Notes under the pieces: generated by a model
What the model saw: only the letters and a program-made list of their open reading frames with translations
Databases searched by the model: none
What the model was told of the DNA's origin: nothing
In this document: positions 45,439-57,629 of the stretch, one piece after another
Layout: every line of letters begins with the position of its first letter
How positions within the stretch are numbered: the stretch's first letter is position 1
Program-made: the position numbers and the translations under genes
From: Telluria mixta
Lineage (GTDB): Bacteria > Pseudomonadota > Gammaproteobacteria > Burkholderiales > Burkholderiaceae_D
DNA: 64,000 nt
Assembly (NCBI RefSeq): GCF_029223865.1
Contig: NZ_CP119520.1
Span: forward strand, 2,976,001-3,040,000
Direction: 5' to 3'

Positions 45439-46317
45439 ATGACGAAGCCAACGTTGTTCAAGGCCGGTCTCGCGATGTCCGGCGCCTTGCTGTTCGCGGC
45501 GCATGCGGGCGCGCAGGAAGTGATCCCGGTCGAGATGCCGCAGGAAATCAATATGGTGGGGGCGGGCGCGTTCGGGTTGCCGGACTTTCCCGGTTCCGAG
45601 GATTACCATCCCGAAGGGGCCGGTTTCCTGCATGCGAACTTCGGCAACGGCATGTGGCTGCGGGTGATCGGGCCCGAAGTCAAGCTGAACGTACTGCCGT
45701 CCGACATGAACCTGCCGGAGACGTTTGCCCAGCTCAAGAGCCTGCGGGCCGGCTTCCTGTACCGGGCGCGGCCCACACGCGACACGGACGTCGACGATGC
45801 CATCGTCCGCCAGATGCGCCGGATTCCGGCCGCGTCCGAGCTGGGCATCTTTGCGAGCTACGATATGCCGATGTCCGGCGATCCCTTGCACAAGATCGTG
45901 TTCAGTGGCGACGTCGCGTGGAACACGAACAACCTGTACACGGGTGCCACCGGCAGCATCAAGGCGACGTATTTCTATCCGTTCCCGCAAGGCCTGGGCG
46001 GGCGGCCGCTGCTCGGTTCGGCCGGCTTCAGCCTGTTTTTCGCGAGCGACCATTTCAACGACCGTTATTTCGGCATCAACGGCGCGGATCTCGCCGCCTT
46101 CCCGGAGCGGGGCGGGACGCCGTACCGGGCCGAAGGCGGGCTGACGTCGATCCGGGTCCCGTTCCAGCTGACGTCGCAGTTCGACCGGCACTGGGGGCTG
46201 ACCCTGGCCGGGCGCTATGAACGGCTGCTGGGGGATGCGAAGGACAGCCCCATCGTGGACCGGCGCGGGAGTCCGAACCAGTGGGTGTTCGGCGGGGCCA
46301 TCAACTATGCATTCTGA
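45439..46317 (+). CDS. MipA/OmpV family outer-membrane protein
   Basis: The protein has 292 residues with a signal peptide ending in AHAGAQ. The first mature segment (NMVGAGAFGLPDFPGSEDYH) and the end (NQWVFGGAINYAF) fit the MipA/OmpV family, which forms 10-14-stranded barrels; MipA scaffolds murein synthases, and OmpV-like proteins are porins. GAGGGGT precedes the ATG. The upstream region has a TTGACG that might be a -35, but no matching -10 that I trust. Confidence 0.83.
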   Translation: MTKPTLFKAGLAMSGALLFAAHAGAQEVIPVEMPQEINMVGAGAFGLPDFPGSEDYHPEGAGFLHANFGNGMWLRVIGPEVKLNVLPSDMNLPETFAQLKSLRAGFLYRARPTRDTDVDDAIVRQMRRIPAASELGIFASYDMPMSGDPLHKIVFSGDVAWNTNNLYTGATGSIKATYFYPFPQGLGGRPLLGSAGFSLFFASDHFNDRYFGINGADLAAFPERGGTPYRAEGGLTSIRVPFQLTSQFDRHWGLTLAGRYERLLGDAKDSPIVDRRGSPNQWVFGGAINYAF

Positions 46318-46400
46318 GATCACGCATCGGCGTCTTGTCAAGAGCATCACCGTGCCTGGATGCAACCCTCCGATTCGGCCGTCCGAGGTAAAATGACAGG

Positions 46401-49400
46401 ATGACTTCACCGATCTTCACCCACCTCCGCGTCCATACCGAATACTCGATCGTCGACGGCCTCGTCCGCATCGACGACCTCGTGGCTGCTGCCGTCAAGG
46501 ACCAGCAGCCGGCGGTGGGTGTCACCGACCTGGCCAACGCCTTCTGCCTCGTGCGCTTCTATAAGGCGGCGCGCGGCAAGGGTGTCAAGCCGATCGTCGG
46601 GGTCGATGCGTGGATCACGAACGACGAGAACCGCGACAAGCCGTTCCGCCTGCTCATCCTGTGCAAGAACAAGACGGGCTACCTGCAGCTGTGCGAACTG
46701 GTGTCCAAGGCGTGGCTCACGAACCAGTACAAGGGCCGGGCCGAGATCCGCGTCGAGTGGCTGGAAGCGCTGGCGACCTCCGTCTCCACGCTGGAGCCGG
46801 ACGTGCCGCAATCGAACGGCCTGATCGTGCTGTCCGGCGCGCAGTTCGGCGACATCGGCCAGGCCATCGACAACGGCGACCTGGACAAGGCCGAGGCGTG
46901 CGCACGGCGCTGGGCGCAGAGCTTCCCCGGTCACTTCTACGTGGAGATCCAGCGCGCCGGCCAGCCGAACCAGGAACAGCAGGTGCGCCATTCGGTGGCG
47001 CTGGCGAACCGGCTCGGGCTGCCGGTCGTCGCGACGCATCCGGTGCAGTTCATCAGCAAGGACGAGTTCATCGCCCACGAGGCGCGCGTCTGTATCGCCG
47101 AGGGCGAGATGCTGGCCAACGCCAAGCGCGTGCGCCGCTTCAATGAGGGCATGTGCTTCAAGTCGCAGGCCGAGATGGCCGAGCTGTTCAAGGACTTGCC
47201 GGGCGCGCTCGCCAATTCCGTGGAAATCGCCAAGCGCTGCAACGTGACGCTCACGCTCGGCAAGCCGCAGCTGCCGAATTTCCCGACGCCGGGCATGACG
47301 ATCGATGAATTCCTCGTCGCGGAAACGAAGAAGGGCCTGGAAGAGCGTCTCGTCGAGCTGTACCCCGACCCGGTGCAGCGCGAGAAGGAGCGCCCGCGCT
47401 ACGAAGCGCGCCTGGAGTTCGAGAACAACACCATCATCAAGATGAAGTTCCCGGGCTACTTCCTCATCGTGGCGGAGTTCATCCAGTGGGGCAAGAACAA
47501 CGGCGTGCCGATCGGCCCGGGCCGCGGCTCCGGTGCGGGTTCGCTCGTCGCGTACGCGCTCAAGATCACCGACCTCGATCCGCTGAAATACAACCTGCTG
47601 TTCGAACGTTTCCTGAATCCGGAACGCGTCTCGATGCCCGACTTCGACATCGACTTCTGCCAGGAAAAGCGAGAGCTGGTGATCCAGCACGTGAAGGACC
47701 TGTACGGGCGCGACGCCGTGTCGCAGATCGCCACGTTCGGTACGATGGCGGCGAAGGGCGCGATCCGCGACGTGGGCCGCGTGCTCGATTTCGGCTACAA
47801 CTTCTGCGACGGCATCTCGAAACTGATTCCGTTCAAGCCGGGCAAGCAGGTGTCCATCGCCGAGGCGATCGAAGAAGAGCCGATGCTGAAGGAACGCCTC
47901 GAGAACGAGGAAGAAGTGAAGCAGCTGATCGAGCTCGCGCAGCAGGTCGAAGGCATCACCCGCAACATCGGCATGCACGCGGGCGGCGTGCTGATCGCGC
48001 CCGGCAAGCTGACCGACTTCTGCCCGCTGTACACGCAGGGCGGCGACGCCGGCGTGGTGTCGCAGTACGACAAGGACGACGTGGAGGCGGCCGGCCTCGT
48101 GAAGTTCGACTTCCTGGGCCTGACCACGCTGACCATCCTCGACCGTGCCGTCAACTATATCCGCGCGCTCGATCCGGCCGACAAGGATTTCGAGCTGTCC
48201 AAGCTGCCGCTGACGGACCGGCCGACGTACAAGCTGCTCACCGACGCGAAGACCGTCGCCGTGTTCCAGCTTGAAAGCCGCGGCATGCAGGGCATGCTGA
48301 AGGATGCGCGTCCCGACCGCTTCGAGGACATCATCGCGCTCGTGGCGCTGTACCGTCCGGGCCCGATGGACCTGATTCCGGACTTCTGCAAGCGTAAGCA
48401 CGGCGAGAAATTCGATTACCCGGACCCGCGTACCGAGTCGATCCTGTCCGAGACCTACGGCATCATGGTCTACCAGGAGCAGGTGATGCAGATGGCGCAG
48501 ATCGTCGGCGGCTACTCGCTGGGCGGCGCGGACATGCTGCGCCGCGCGATGGGCAAGAAGAAGGCCGAGGAAATGGCCGAGCACCGCGCGATCTTCCGCG
48601 CCGGCGCCGCGAAGGACGGCCTGACGACCGAAAAGGCCGACGAGATCTTCGATCTGATGGAGAAGTTCGCGGGCTACGGCTTCAACAAGTCGCACGCGGC
48701 CGCGTACGCGCTGCTGTCGTATCACACGGCGTACCTGAAGGTTCACCACACCGCCGCGTTCATGGCAGCCAACATGTCGCTGGCCATGGAAGACACGGAC
48801 AAGATCAAGATCCTCGTCGAGGACTCGATCGACATGTGCAACCTGACGATCCTGCCGCCGGATGTCAACGAATCGCAGTTCCGCTTCACGCCGGAAGGCC
48901 CGCCGCCGTCCGTCACGGGCAAGCCGGTGAAGAACATCCGCTATGGCCTGGGTGGCGTGAAAGGTGCGGGGCAGGGCGCCATCGAGGCGATCATCGCCGC
49001 GCGCGAAGAGGGCGGCAGGTTCAAGGATCTGTTCGACTTCTGCAAGCGCGTCGACCGCAAGCAGATCAACCGCCGCACGATCGAATCGCTGATCCGCGCG
49101 GGCGCGATGGATTGCTTCGGCGTCGACCGCGCGATCCTGCTCGCGTCGGTCGCGTTCGCGATGGAAGCGGCGGGCCAGGCGGCGGCGGCGGCGAACCAGG
49201 TCAGCCTGTTCGGCGGCGACGATTCCGATCTCGTCGCGCCGCCGGACTACGTGAAGGCAACGCCGTGGACGGACCGCCAGAAGCTGGCCGAGGAAAAGAC
49301 GGCGCTGGGCTACTACCTGTCGGGCCATATGTTCGACTCGTACGCGCAGGAAGTGCGCCGGTTCGCCAAGACCAAGCTGAAGGACCTGGAGCCGTCGCGC

Positions 49401-49895
49401 GACCCGCGCATGCTGTGCGGCGTGATCACGGGCGTGCGCACGCAGCTCACGCAGCGCGGCAAGATCCTCATCGTATCGCTGGACGACAAGTCCGGCGTCG
49501 TCGAGGTCACGATCTACAACGAGCTGTTCGAACAGCACAAGAACATCTTCCGCGAGGACGAGTTCCTGCTCGTCGTGGGTAAAGTGTCGGAAGACCGGTT
49601 CAACGGCGGCCTGCGCATCACGGCCGAGAAGGTGTTCGACATCGCGACGGCGCGCATCCAGTACGGCCACAAGCTGGAGATGGACGTGGCGTGCACGATC
49701 GCACCGGCGAAGCTGGCCGAGATCCTGCAGCCGTACCGCCACGAGAACGGCCTGCCGGTCAGCCTGCGCGTGACGCCGCAGGGCATCCCGTGCACCCTGC
49801 AGCTGGGTGATGCCTGGCGCGTGGCGCCGTCGGACGAACTGAAATACGCGCTCGAGCTGCACCTCGGCGCGAAAGAGGTCGCGGTCGAGTACTGA
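46401..49895 (+). CDS. dnaE: DNA polymerase III subunit alpha
   Basis: The 1164-residue length is normal for proteobacterial DnaE. The PHP domain opens FTHLRVHTEYSIVDGLVRIDDLV. The polymerase active site is present: PDFDIDFCQEKR carries the two catalytic aspartates, and KFDFLGLTTLTIL carries the third. GPGRGSGAGSL, the conserved YQEQVMQMAQ segment and a C-terminal OB fold (VITGVRTQLTQRGKILIVSLDDKSGVVEV) follow. It is the replicative polymerase of the cell, so this is ordinary chromosome rather than a plasmid or island. A large inverted repeat follows the stop. Confidence 0.98.
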   Translation: MTSPIFTHLRVHTEYSIVDGLVRIDDLVAAAVKDQQPAVGVTDLANAFCLVRFYKAARGKGVKPIVGVDAWITNDENRDKPFRLLILCKNKTGYLQLCELVSKAWLTNQYKGRAEIRVEWLEALATSVSTLEPDVPQSNGLIVLSGAQFGDIGQAIDNGDLDKAEACARRWAQSFPGHFYVEIQRAGQPNQEQQVRHSVALANRLGLPVVATHPVQFISKDEFIAHEARVCIAEGEMLANAKRVRRFNEGMCFKSQAEMAELFKDLPGALANSVEIAKRCNVTLTLGKPQLPNFPTPGMTIDEFLVAETKKGLEERLVELYPDPVQREKERPRYEARLEFENNTIIKMKFPGYFLIVAEFIQWGKNNGVPIGPGRGSGAGSLVAYALKITDLDPLKYNLLFERFLNPERVSMPDFDIDFCQEKRELVIQHVKDLYGRDAVSQIATFGTMAAKGAIRDVGRVLDFGYNFCDGISKLIPFKPGKQVSIAEAIEEEPMLKERLENEEEVKQLIELAQQVEGITRNIGMHAGGVLIAPGKLTDFCPLYTQGGDAGVVSQYDKDDVEAAGLVKFDFLGLTTLTILDRAVNYIRALDPADKDFELSKLPLTDRPTYKLLTDAKTVAVFQLESRGMQGMLKDARPDRFEDIIALVALYRPGPMDLIPDFCKRKHGEKFDYPDPRTESILSETYGIMVYQEQVMQMAQIVGGYSLGGADMLRRAMGKKKAEEMAEHRAIFRAGAAKDGLTTEKADEIFDLMEKFAGYGFNKSHAAAYALLSYHTAYLKVHHTAAFMAANMSLAMEDTDKIKILVEDSIDMCNLTILPPDVNESQFRFTPEGPPPSVTGKPVKNIRYGLGGVKGAGQGAIEAIIAAREEGGRFKDLFDFCKRVDRKQINRRTIESLIRAGAMDCFGVDRAILLASVAFAMEAAGQAAAAANQVSLFGGDDSDLVAPPDYVKATPWTDRQKLAEEKTALGYYLSGHMFDSYAQEVRRFAKTKLKDLEPSRDPRMLCGVITGVRTQLTQRGKILIVSLDDKSGVVEVTIYNELFEQHKNIFREDEFLLVVGKVSEDRFNGGLRITAEKVFDIATARIQYGHKLEMDVACTIAPAKLAEILQPYRHENGLPVSLRVTPQGIPCTLQLGDAWRVAPSDELKYALELHLGAKEVAVEY

Positions 49896-49904
49896 ACGCC
49901 ATCG

Positions 49905-49962
49905 GGCGGCGCAACAATACGCACAAGGCAAGACACTTTGCCAACTGCGTTGTAGCGCCGCC
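49905..49962. terminator. Imperfect inverted repeat after dnaE
   Basis: GGCGGCGC (49905-49912) pairs with GCGCCGCC (49955-49962), ACGCA with TGCGT further in, and GGCAA with TTGCC at the centre. It forms a long, bulged hairpin about 10 bases after the dnaE stop. There is no T-tract, so its role as a terminator is uncertain. An alternative pairing of CAATACGC with GCGTATTG also exists. Confidence 0.5.
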
Positions 49963-50013
49963 GCGTATTGGTGGTCGAAATATGGTTATTTAGGTGTAAT
50001 TGCACTTTTACCA

Positions 50014-50040
50014 TTGAGTTTGATCCGCTCCCGACGGTAA
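50014..50040 (+). promoter_or_regulatory. Sigma-28 (FliA) promoter of chemoreceptor gene
   Basis: TTGAGTTT (six of eight matches to TAAAGTTT), a spacer of exactly 11 bases, and GACGGTAA (six of eight matches to GCCGATAA). It lies 33 bases before the ATG of a chemoreceptor, the class of gene normally transcribed by FliA. Confidence 0.55.
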
Positions 50041-50073
50041 ATATTGGTCTACGGAAATCCCAGGCTGACCAAT

Positions 50074-51693
50074 ATGAAAATTACATTTCGCCAAAAACTC
50101 TTCCTTCCCTTGTTCCTGAGCTGGATCTGCCTGCTGGCCGTGTTCAGCGTGCACGCCCTGCAAAGCCGCGCGCTGCGTCTCGAGGAACGCAAGACCCAGT
50201 TGTCCAATGCCGGCGAGATGGCCGCGTCCATCGCCAAGGAATACGCGGCCCTCGCCGCCGCCGGCACCTTGCCGCTCGACGAGGCGAAAAAGCAGGCGCT
50301 GGCGCGCACCCGGGCGCTGCGCTTCGGTACCAGCGGCTACCTCGTCATCTACGACGACAAGGCCGTGCTGATGCATCCGATCAAGCAGGAACTGGTCGGC
50401 ACCGCGATCGACCAGACCGTCGATCCGGAAGGCCATAAACCCTACGTGGACGGCATCGCCTCCACCCGCGCGAACGGTGCCGGCTTCATCGAATACCTGT
50501 GGGCCAAGCCGGGTTCGCAACAGCCCGAGCCCAAGCTCACGTACATCCAGGCGTATCAACCGTGGGGCTGGTACGTCATGACCGGCCTGTACATCGACGA
50601 CCTCGATCACGCCTTCCACGCCCAGCTGGCCGGCGCGGCCGGTTGGCTGGTCGTGATCGGCGCGCTGCTCACGGCGCTGGTCTGGGCGGTGGTGCGCAGC
50701 GTCGAGCGCTCGATCGGCGGCGATCCGGAAGATGCCGTCGCGGTTGCTCAGCGCATCGCGGCCGGCGATCTCGGCATGGACGTGCCCGTGCGCGCCGGTC
50801 TTGATGCGAGCCTGATGGCCGCGATGAAACGCATGCGCGACGCGCTGGCCGGCATCGTCGCCGACGTGCGCACGGGCACGGACCTGATCGCCACGGCATC
50901 GCGCGAGATCGCCAGCGGCAACCTGGACCTGTCGAGCCGCACGGAAGAACAGGCCAGCTCGCTCGAAGAGACGGCCGCGTCGATGGAAGAATTGACGTCG
51001 ACCGTGAAGAACAGCGCCGAGAACGCACGTGAAGCGAGCCGTCTCGCCGATTCCGCCGCCGAGGTGGCGGGCCGCGGCGGCGAAGTCGTCGCGCGCGTGG
51101 TCGATACGATGGCGTCGATCAACGACTCGTCGAGCAAGATCGTCGACATCATCGGTGTCATCGACGGCATCGCGTTTCAGACGAATATCCTCGCGCTGAA
51201 TGCCGCGGTGGAAGCTGCCCGCGCGGGCGAGCAGGGCCGGGGCTTTGCCGTGGTGGCGAGCGAAGTACGCAACCTCGCTCAGCGTTCCGCCACGGCCGCC
51301 AGGGAAATCAAGGCCCTGATCGGCGATTCCGTGGCGCGCGTGGACGATGGCGCCAAGCTGGTGGAGGAAGCGGGCGCGACGATGCAGGAGATCGTCGCCA
51401 GCGTGAACAAGGTCAGCACGATGATCGGCGCCATCAGCAACGCCACGCAGGAGCAGGGCGAGGGCATCGAGCACATCAACCAGGCCATCGCCCAGATGGA
51501 CCAGGTGACCCAGCAGAACGCGTCGCTCGTCGAGGAAGCGGCGGCGGCGTCGGAAGCGATGCAGGAGCAGGCCGCGAAGCTGGCGCAGGTGGTCAGCGTG
51601 TTCCGCGTCGAGGCCGCGGCGCCGGCCGATACCCGCCGGTCCGCTATTGCGCCGGCTGCGCGTGTTCGCGCAACCCGATCGTTGCCTGCGTAA
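50074..51693 (+). CDS. Methyl-accepting chemotaxis protein
   Basis: 539 residues from the ATG at 50074. A helix (about 7-28), a small periplasmic Cache-type sensor (about 35-175, with [15 protein letters not shown] and [17 protein letters not shown]), a second helix and a HAMP-like linker precede the long helical signalling domain. The hairpin tip [43 protein letters not shown] is canonical, so it couples to CheA/CheW. No C-terminal NWETF pentapeptide is present. The 3' end overlaps the convergent GT2 gene by 50 bases. The sCache type suggests small organic acids, but the ligand cannot be inferred. Confidence 0.95.
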   Translation: MKITFRQKLFLPLFLSWICLLAVFSVHALQSRALRLEERKTQLSNAGEMAASIAKEYAALAAAGTLPLDEAKKQALARTRALRFGTSGYLVIYDDKAVLMHPIKQELVGTAIDQTVDPEGHKPYVDGIASTRANGAGFIEYLWAKPGSQQPEPKLTYIQAYQPWGWYVMTGLYIDDLDHAFHAQLAGAAGWLVVIGALLTALVWAVVRSVERSIGGDPEDAVAVAQRIAAGDLGMDVPVRAGLDASLMAAMKRMRDALAGIVADVRTGTDLIATASREIASGNLDLSSRTEEQASSLEETAASMEELTSTVKNSAENAREASRLADSAAEVAGRGGEVVARVVDTMASINDSSSKIVDIIGVIDGIAFQTNILALNAAVEAARAGEQGRGFAVVASEVRNLAQRSATAAREIKALIGDSVARVDDGAKLVEEAGATMQEIVASVNKVSTMIGAISNATQEQGEGIEHINQAIAQMDQVTQQNASLVEEAAAASEAMQEQAAKLAQVVSVFRVEAAAPADTRRSAIAPAARVRATRSLPA

Positions 51694-52480
51694 CCTTGTT
51701 AGCGGCGCGTTCGAGGACGACCTTGCGGTTGCTGGTCTCCTGATCGCGCTGCGCCTCGCGGTGCCACAGGTGGAATACCTCGGTGGCGAAGGCGCCGTCC
51801 TTGCGCCGCACGCCGGCGTGGAACAGCCGCACGACGAGGTCGGAATCTTCATGGCCCCAGCCCGTGAAGCTCTCGTCGAACCCGTTCACCTTTTCCAGGT
51901 CGCTGCGCCAGACGCCCAGGTTGCAGCTCTTGATGCGCCGCCAGGTGAACTTGCGCGACGTGCGGCCCAGGTCGGGCCAGCGCAGCCCCAGCGGCTGTAA
52001 AGTCTTGTTCAGATCGCCCCGCAGCCGCCATTGCAGGCGCCTCAGCGCCGACGTGGCGGTCACGTCGATCCCGTCTTCCAGCACCCGGCGCGTCAGCGTC
52101 TCCGACATCAGGATGCGGCTGCCCGACACGAGGCAGCCGGGTTCGGAAAGCTTTCGATGGCGCGCGATGAAATCGCGTTGGGGAATACAGTCGCCGTCCA
52201 GGAAGATGATGTAGTCGCCCGTGGCGGCCAGGGTGCCGCGGTTGCGCGCCATCGCGGCGCGAAAACCCAGGTCGGGTTGCCAGACGTGGCGCAGAAGCAC
52301 CGGTGACGCCACGGCGAGCCGCTCCACGCAGGCACGCGTGTTGGCAGTCGAGCCATCATCAGCGATAATGATTTCGAAATTCTTGTCGTTCTGCATAAAA
52401 CATGCCCGCACCACCGCCTCCAGCGCGTCTGGCCGGTTATAGGTGGTGATCACGACCGAGATTGTCTGTGCGTGAAGCAT
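51644..52480 (-). CDS. Glycosyltransferase family 2
   Basis: The protein has 278 residues. It is GT-A type: [18 protein letters not shown] at the start, DDGST, the metal-binding DGD in FLDGDCIP, and [18 protein letters not shown], which resembles the galactosyltransferase C-terminal motif. It has no membrane segment, so it works on the cytoplasmic face. It lies 55 bp from the divergent O-antigen ligase gene and begins the lipopolysaccharide cluster, so it probably adds a core or O-antigen sugar. Its last 50 bases overlap the chemoreceptor gene on the other strand. Confidence 0.9.
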   Translation of the reverse strand: MLHAQTISVVITTYNRPDALEAVVRACFMQNDKNFEIIIADDGSTANTRACVERLAVASPVLLRHVWQPDLGFRAAMARNRGTLAATGDYIIFLDGDCIPQRDFIARHRKLSEPGCLVSGSRILMSETLTRRVLEDGIDVTATSALRRLQWRLRGDLNKTLQPLGLRWPDLGRTSRKFTWRRIKSCNLGVWRSDLEKVNGFDESFTGWGHEDSDLVVRLFHAGVRRKDGAFATEVFHLWHREAQRDQETSNRKVVLERAANKVTQATIGLREHAQPAQ

Positions 52481-52535
52481 AAGGTCCAGTGTACACTGCC
52501 GTATTCAGGGGCAAGAGTATCCCACAAGAACATCG

Positions 52536-53760
52536 ATGAACAGCAATCCGACGAACACGAGGGAGCCGATGCGGGTCTGGATCGGCGCCCTGGCCTTCCT
52601 GTTACCCTTTTTGAGCCTCGTCACCTCGTTCGGCGTGAATCTTGCGAGTTTCCTTTTCCTGGCCAGCGCTTTGATTTTCTTCAAACCGAGCCGTGATGCG
52701 CTCGTGCGCCACTGGCCGCAGGTGCGCTGGGTCGTGTTAGCCTTTCTGCTGCACTTCCTGTTCGTGCTTGCCTGCGCGCTGTTGCGCGGCGAGCGGCTGA
52801 GCGTGCAGGAAAAGCCGTTGCGCATGCTCCTGTCCGTCAGCGCGCTGGTCCTCGTCGTGGCCGTGCGCGCACCGCGCCGGGCGCTGTGGTGGGGTGCGAG
52901 CGCGGGTGCGGTGGCGGCGCTGCCGTTCATCGCCTGGCAGCGCCTCGTGCTGCACATCGAGCGGCCGGGCGGATTCATCAATTCGATCACGTTCGGCGAC
53001 CTGGCGATGCTGCTGGGGCTGCTGTCATTGGCCGGCGCGATCGACATGCGCGACCGCCGGCGCGACGTGCTGCTGGCCGGCGCCGGCGCGCTGGCGGGAC
53101 TCGCCGCGTCCGTGCTGACCGGCACCCGCGGCGGCTGGGCGTCGCTCGTCCTGGCGGCGCTGGTGCTGGGGCGCCACGCGGGCCGGATCGACGGCCGCCG
53201 GGCGCGTGCACTGCTGGCCGCCGGCGTGGCCGTGCTGGCCGCGGCCTGGTTCACGCCGGCGCTGGGCGTGCAGGAGCGCTTCGCCGAAGGCGTGCACGAA
53301 GCGCGCGCCTGGTACGAGGGCGGCACCGTGTGGACCAACGTCGGCACCCGGCTGGAATTGTGGAAAGGCGCCGCGATGCTGATCCGCGAACACCCGGTGC
53401 TGGGCATGAGTTTCGACGCCTGCCGCCTGCGCCTGGCCGAGTATGCGCAGGCCGGCCGGCTCGATCCGATGGTGCTCGAGCTCCCGCACCTGCATAATGA
53501 CGGGTTGCAGGCGCTCGCGACCGGCGGCGTCATCGGCTTCGTGATCTGGGCCGCCACGCTGTACGCGCCCCTGCGCTTCTTCCTGCGCCGGCTGGCACAG
53601 GATACGGAACAGCGCGGACCGCAGTTCGCGGTCGCGCTCGGCGGGGTGTTCGTGGTGCTCGGCTATGTCGGCTTCGGGCTGACGGAAGTGATTTTCTGGT
53701 CTATGAAGGGCAGTCTGTTCTATGCGCTCATGGTGTTTTTGCTCATGGGCTTCTGCCTGA

Positions 53761-53783
<23 letters not shown>
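52536..53783 (+). CDS. waaL: O-antigen ligase-like protein (WaaL/Wzy family)
   Basis: 415 residues with about ten to twelve helices. The conserved large periplasmic loop comes after about residue 215 and contains NVGTRLELWKGAAMLIREHPVLGM and LPHLHNDGLQALATGGVIG, the Wzy_C signature with its essential histidine region. It would join O-antigen to lipid A-core in the periplasm, or alternatively polymerise O-units. The stop lies inside the start region of msbA (23-base overlap), so the two are coupled. I use waaL because of the LPS context; wzy cannot be excluded. Confidence 0.82.
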
Positions 53784-55502
<1,719 letters not shown>

Positions 55503-55506
<4 letters not shown>

Positions 55507-56567
55507 CCACGGAACGAGACGAGCGCGACCGCACACTGGTCATCTCGCCGAACTGGATCGGCGACGCCGTGATGGCCCAGCCCCTGCTGCGCCTGCTCAA
55601 GCAGGCCCATCCGGAACGCGCCATCGACGTGCTGGCGCCGCCGCAGGTGGTGCCCGTGTGGCGCCGCATCCAGGAGGCGGACGACATCCTCGTGACGCCG
55701 TTCCGCCACCGCGCGCTGCAGCTGGGCGAACGCTGGCGTTATGCGCGGATCCTGAAGGAGCGCGGCTACAGCGACGCCTACGTGCTGCCCAATACCCTGA
55801 AATACGCGCTGATCCCGTGGCTCGCGCGCATCCCGCGCCGCATCGGCTACAAGGGAGAAATGCGCTACGGGATGGTCAACGTCATGCACCATGACGAGAA
55901 GCCGCGCCGCTCGATGGTGCCGTTCTACGCGGCCCTCGCGCGCGAGCCCGAGGTGCCGCTGCCGGGCAAGCTGGTGCGTCCCTACCTCGTCGTCGGCGGA
56001 GAAGAAACGGAACAGGTCGGCAAGCGTCTCGGCGTGGACTTGTCCCGCCCCCTCGTCGCGTTCGCACCCGGTGCCGAATTCGGCATCGCCAAGCGCTGGC
56101 CGCCCGCGTACTACGGACAGCTTGCCGCGAAGGTCGTCGACGCCGTGCCGGGCGTACAGGTGGTGCTGCTCGGTTCCCCGAACGATCGCGAGACGTGCGA
56201 CCAGGTCCTGCGGCATGTGGGCGTGGCCGGCGGGGCGGTGCGCAGCCTGGCCGGCCTGACGTCGCTCGACGACGCCATCGCGCTGCTGGCGCGGGCGAGC
56301 GCCGTCGTCTCCAACGACTCCGGCCTGCTGCACATCGCGTCGGCGCTGAACCGGCCGGTGGTGGCCCTGTACGGCTCGACGGATCCGGATTACGCGCCGC
56401 CGCTGTCGGAAGTGGCGCGGACGGTGTCGCTGCGCCTGGAATGCTCGCCGTGCCGCAAGCGCGAGTGCCCGCTCGGGCATCACGACTGCATGAACAAGAT
56501 GAGTGTGGAGAGGGTGTGGAGCGAGCTGGTGCCGATCCTGGTGCCGGCCAGCGCCGTTCGCGCGTAA
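55503..56567 (+). CDS. waaF: ADP-heptose:LPS heptosyltransferase II
   Basis: The protein has 354 residues and is of the GT9 family. The N-terminal SPNWIGDAVMAQPLLRLL, the central FAPGAEFGIAKRWP, and the sugar-nucleotide-binding SNDSGLLHIASALNRPVVALYGSTDP are all canonical for WaaF. It transfers the second heptose onto the inner core in the cytoplasm. It overlaps the msbA stop by four bases (ATGA) and converges on the VirK/YbjX gene one base away. Confidence 0.93.
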
Positions 56568-56568
56568 C

Positions 56569-57510
56569 CTACCGGGCTCTCAAGCCTTCACATACAGCGT
56601 CGGCGAGCTTGCTCACGACTTCATGCCGCTTGCGCGCCTCCGACCGCTTCTTCGACGGGATGCTGTCCAGGTCCGGCGCCGCCACCGGCGCGCAGTCGAG
56701 TTCCCAGTCGCCGTCCGCTCGCCTGCGGGCGCCCAGTTCTTCCCACAGCTGGTCGTAGTCGGCCAGCACGCGGCCGTTGCGGATCGCCTTGTAGATCACG
56801 CGGTTGCGGTTCGACACCATCACCATCCGTTCGCAGCCGTACTCGTGGCCCAGCTGGCGCACGAGCGTCGCCATCAGCTGTTTCGGGCGGATGCCGTGCA
56901 GGTCGCGCGTGGCCGTGCGGATCGCCTCGCGCGCATCGCTCGTCTTGCCGCCCTGGATGCAGCCGATGTTGACGGCCGGGCGGCCATCGCGCGGCGCCAC
57001 CGTGAACGCCACCGTATACAACGCTTTGTCGTCCTGGGTCAGTTGCAGCACCAGTTCGCCCTCGCGGTCGAACATGTTCACGGTGCGCAGCTGGATCTGG
57101 TAGGGCAGGCCGCTTTTACCTTCCGCTTCGGCCAGCACGACGGGACCCAGGCTGGCGCGCGCCAGCACCTGGCCCAGCCCGTGACGGAACATGACATCGT
57201 AGTGCGCGCGGATCGCGTCCAGCCGCGCGCCGGCATCCAGCGCATGGCTGATGTACGGGCGGTAGATCTTGTACAGGAAGCGCGGGCAGTTGCGCACGTA
57301 TTCCGAGAACGCCGGATGCGAGTTGAGCAGGTGCAGCCACTGCGGCGTCTGGCGCGGGTGCAGCGCGGCACGCATGCAGATCTTGGCGTATTCGCGGGTG
57401 GACTTGAAACCCGCCAGGTGCGGCGGCACGGCCGAGCGCAGCGTGACGGAAGGGATGGCGGAGGCGATCAGCCGCTCGGCCCAGCCCTGTTCTTCGCGAT
57501 AGAGTTTCAT
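56569..57510 (-). CDS. VirK/YbjX family protein (DUF535)
   Basis: 313 residues without a signal peptide or clear membrane helix. HPAFSEYVRNCPRFLYKIYRPYI and NIGCIQGGK are typical of the VirK/YbjX family. VirK-like proteins affect resistance to envelope stress and antimicrobial peptides, often under a two-component regulator; the molecular role is not known. The ribosome binding site before the ATG is poor. Instead, a 32-codon open frame ends by overlapping the ATG, which suggests translational coupling, and direct repeats lie upstream. It converges with waaF. Confidence 0.85.
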   Translation of the reverse strand: MKLYREEQGWAERLIASAIPSVTLRSAVPPHLAGFKSTREYAKICMRAALHPRQTPQWLHLLNSHPAFSEYVRNCPRFLYKIYRPYISHALDAGARLDAIRAHYDVMFRHGLGQVLARASLGPVVLAEAEGKSGLPYQIQLRTVNMFDREGELVLQLTQDDKALYTVAFTVAPRDGRPAVNIGCIQGGKTSDAREAIRTATRDLHGIRPKQLMATLVRQLGHEYGCERMVMVSNRNRVIYKAIRNGRVLADYDQLWEELGARRRADGDWELDCAPVAAPDLDSIPSKKRSEARKRHEVVSKLADAVCEGLRAR

Positions 57511-57605
57511 GCCGGCCGTCCGGCGGCGGCGTGGAGGGAAAGCGGGCGGTAGCCTGCGTACATACCGGTCACCGCGGGTAGCGGCTGGCGAAGGAAGTCG
57601 GACAT
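57507..57605 (-). CDS. Small upstream ORF coupled to the VirK/YbjX gene
   Basis: A frame of 32 codons: ATG at 57605-57603, TGA at 57509-57507 overlapping the YbjX ATG. AAGGTG lies seven bases before its start, better than the site in front of YbjX itself. The peptide (MSDFLRQPLPAVTG...) has no known motif. It may be a leader whose translation drives or regulates YbjX, or simply a chance frame. The length is too short for codon statistics to help. Confidence 0.45.
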   Translation of the reverse strand: MSDFLRQPLPAVTGMYAGYRPLSLHAAAGRPA

Positions 57606-57629
57606 GTAGTCACACCTTGGTTGCGTAAA

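Noticed and set aside
46407..49931. A 1174-codon open frame on the - strand
   Set aside because: It is the exact antisense shadow of dnaE, whose polymerase motifs are intact.
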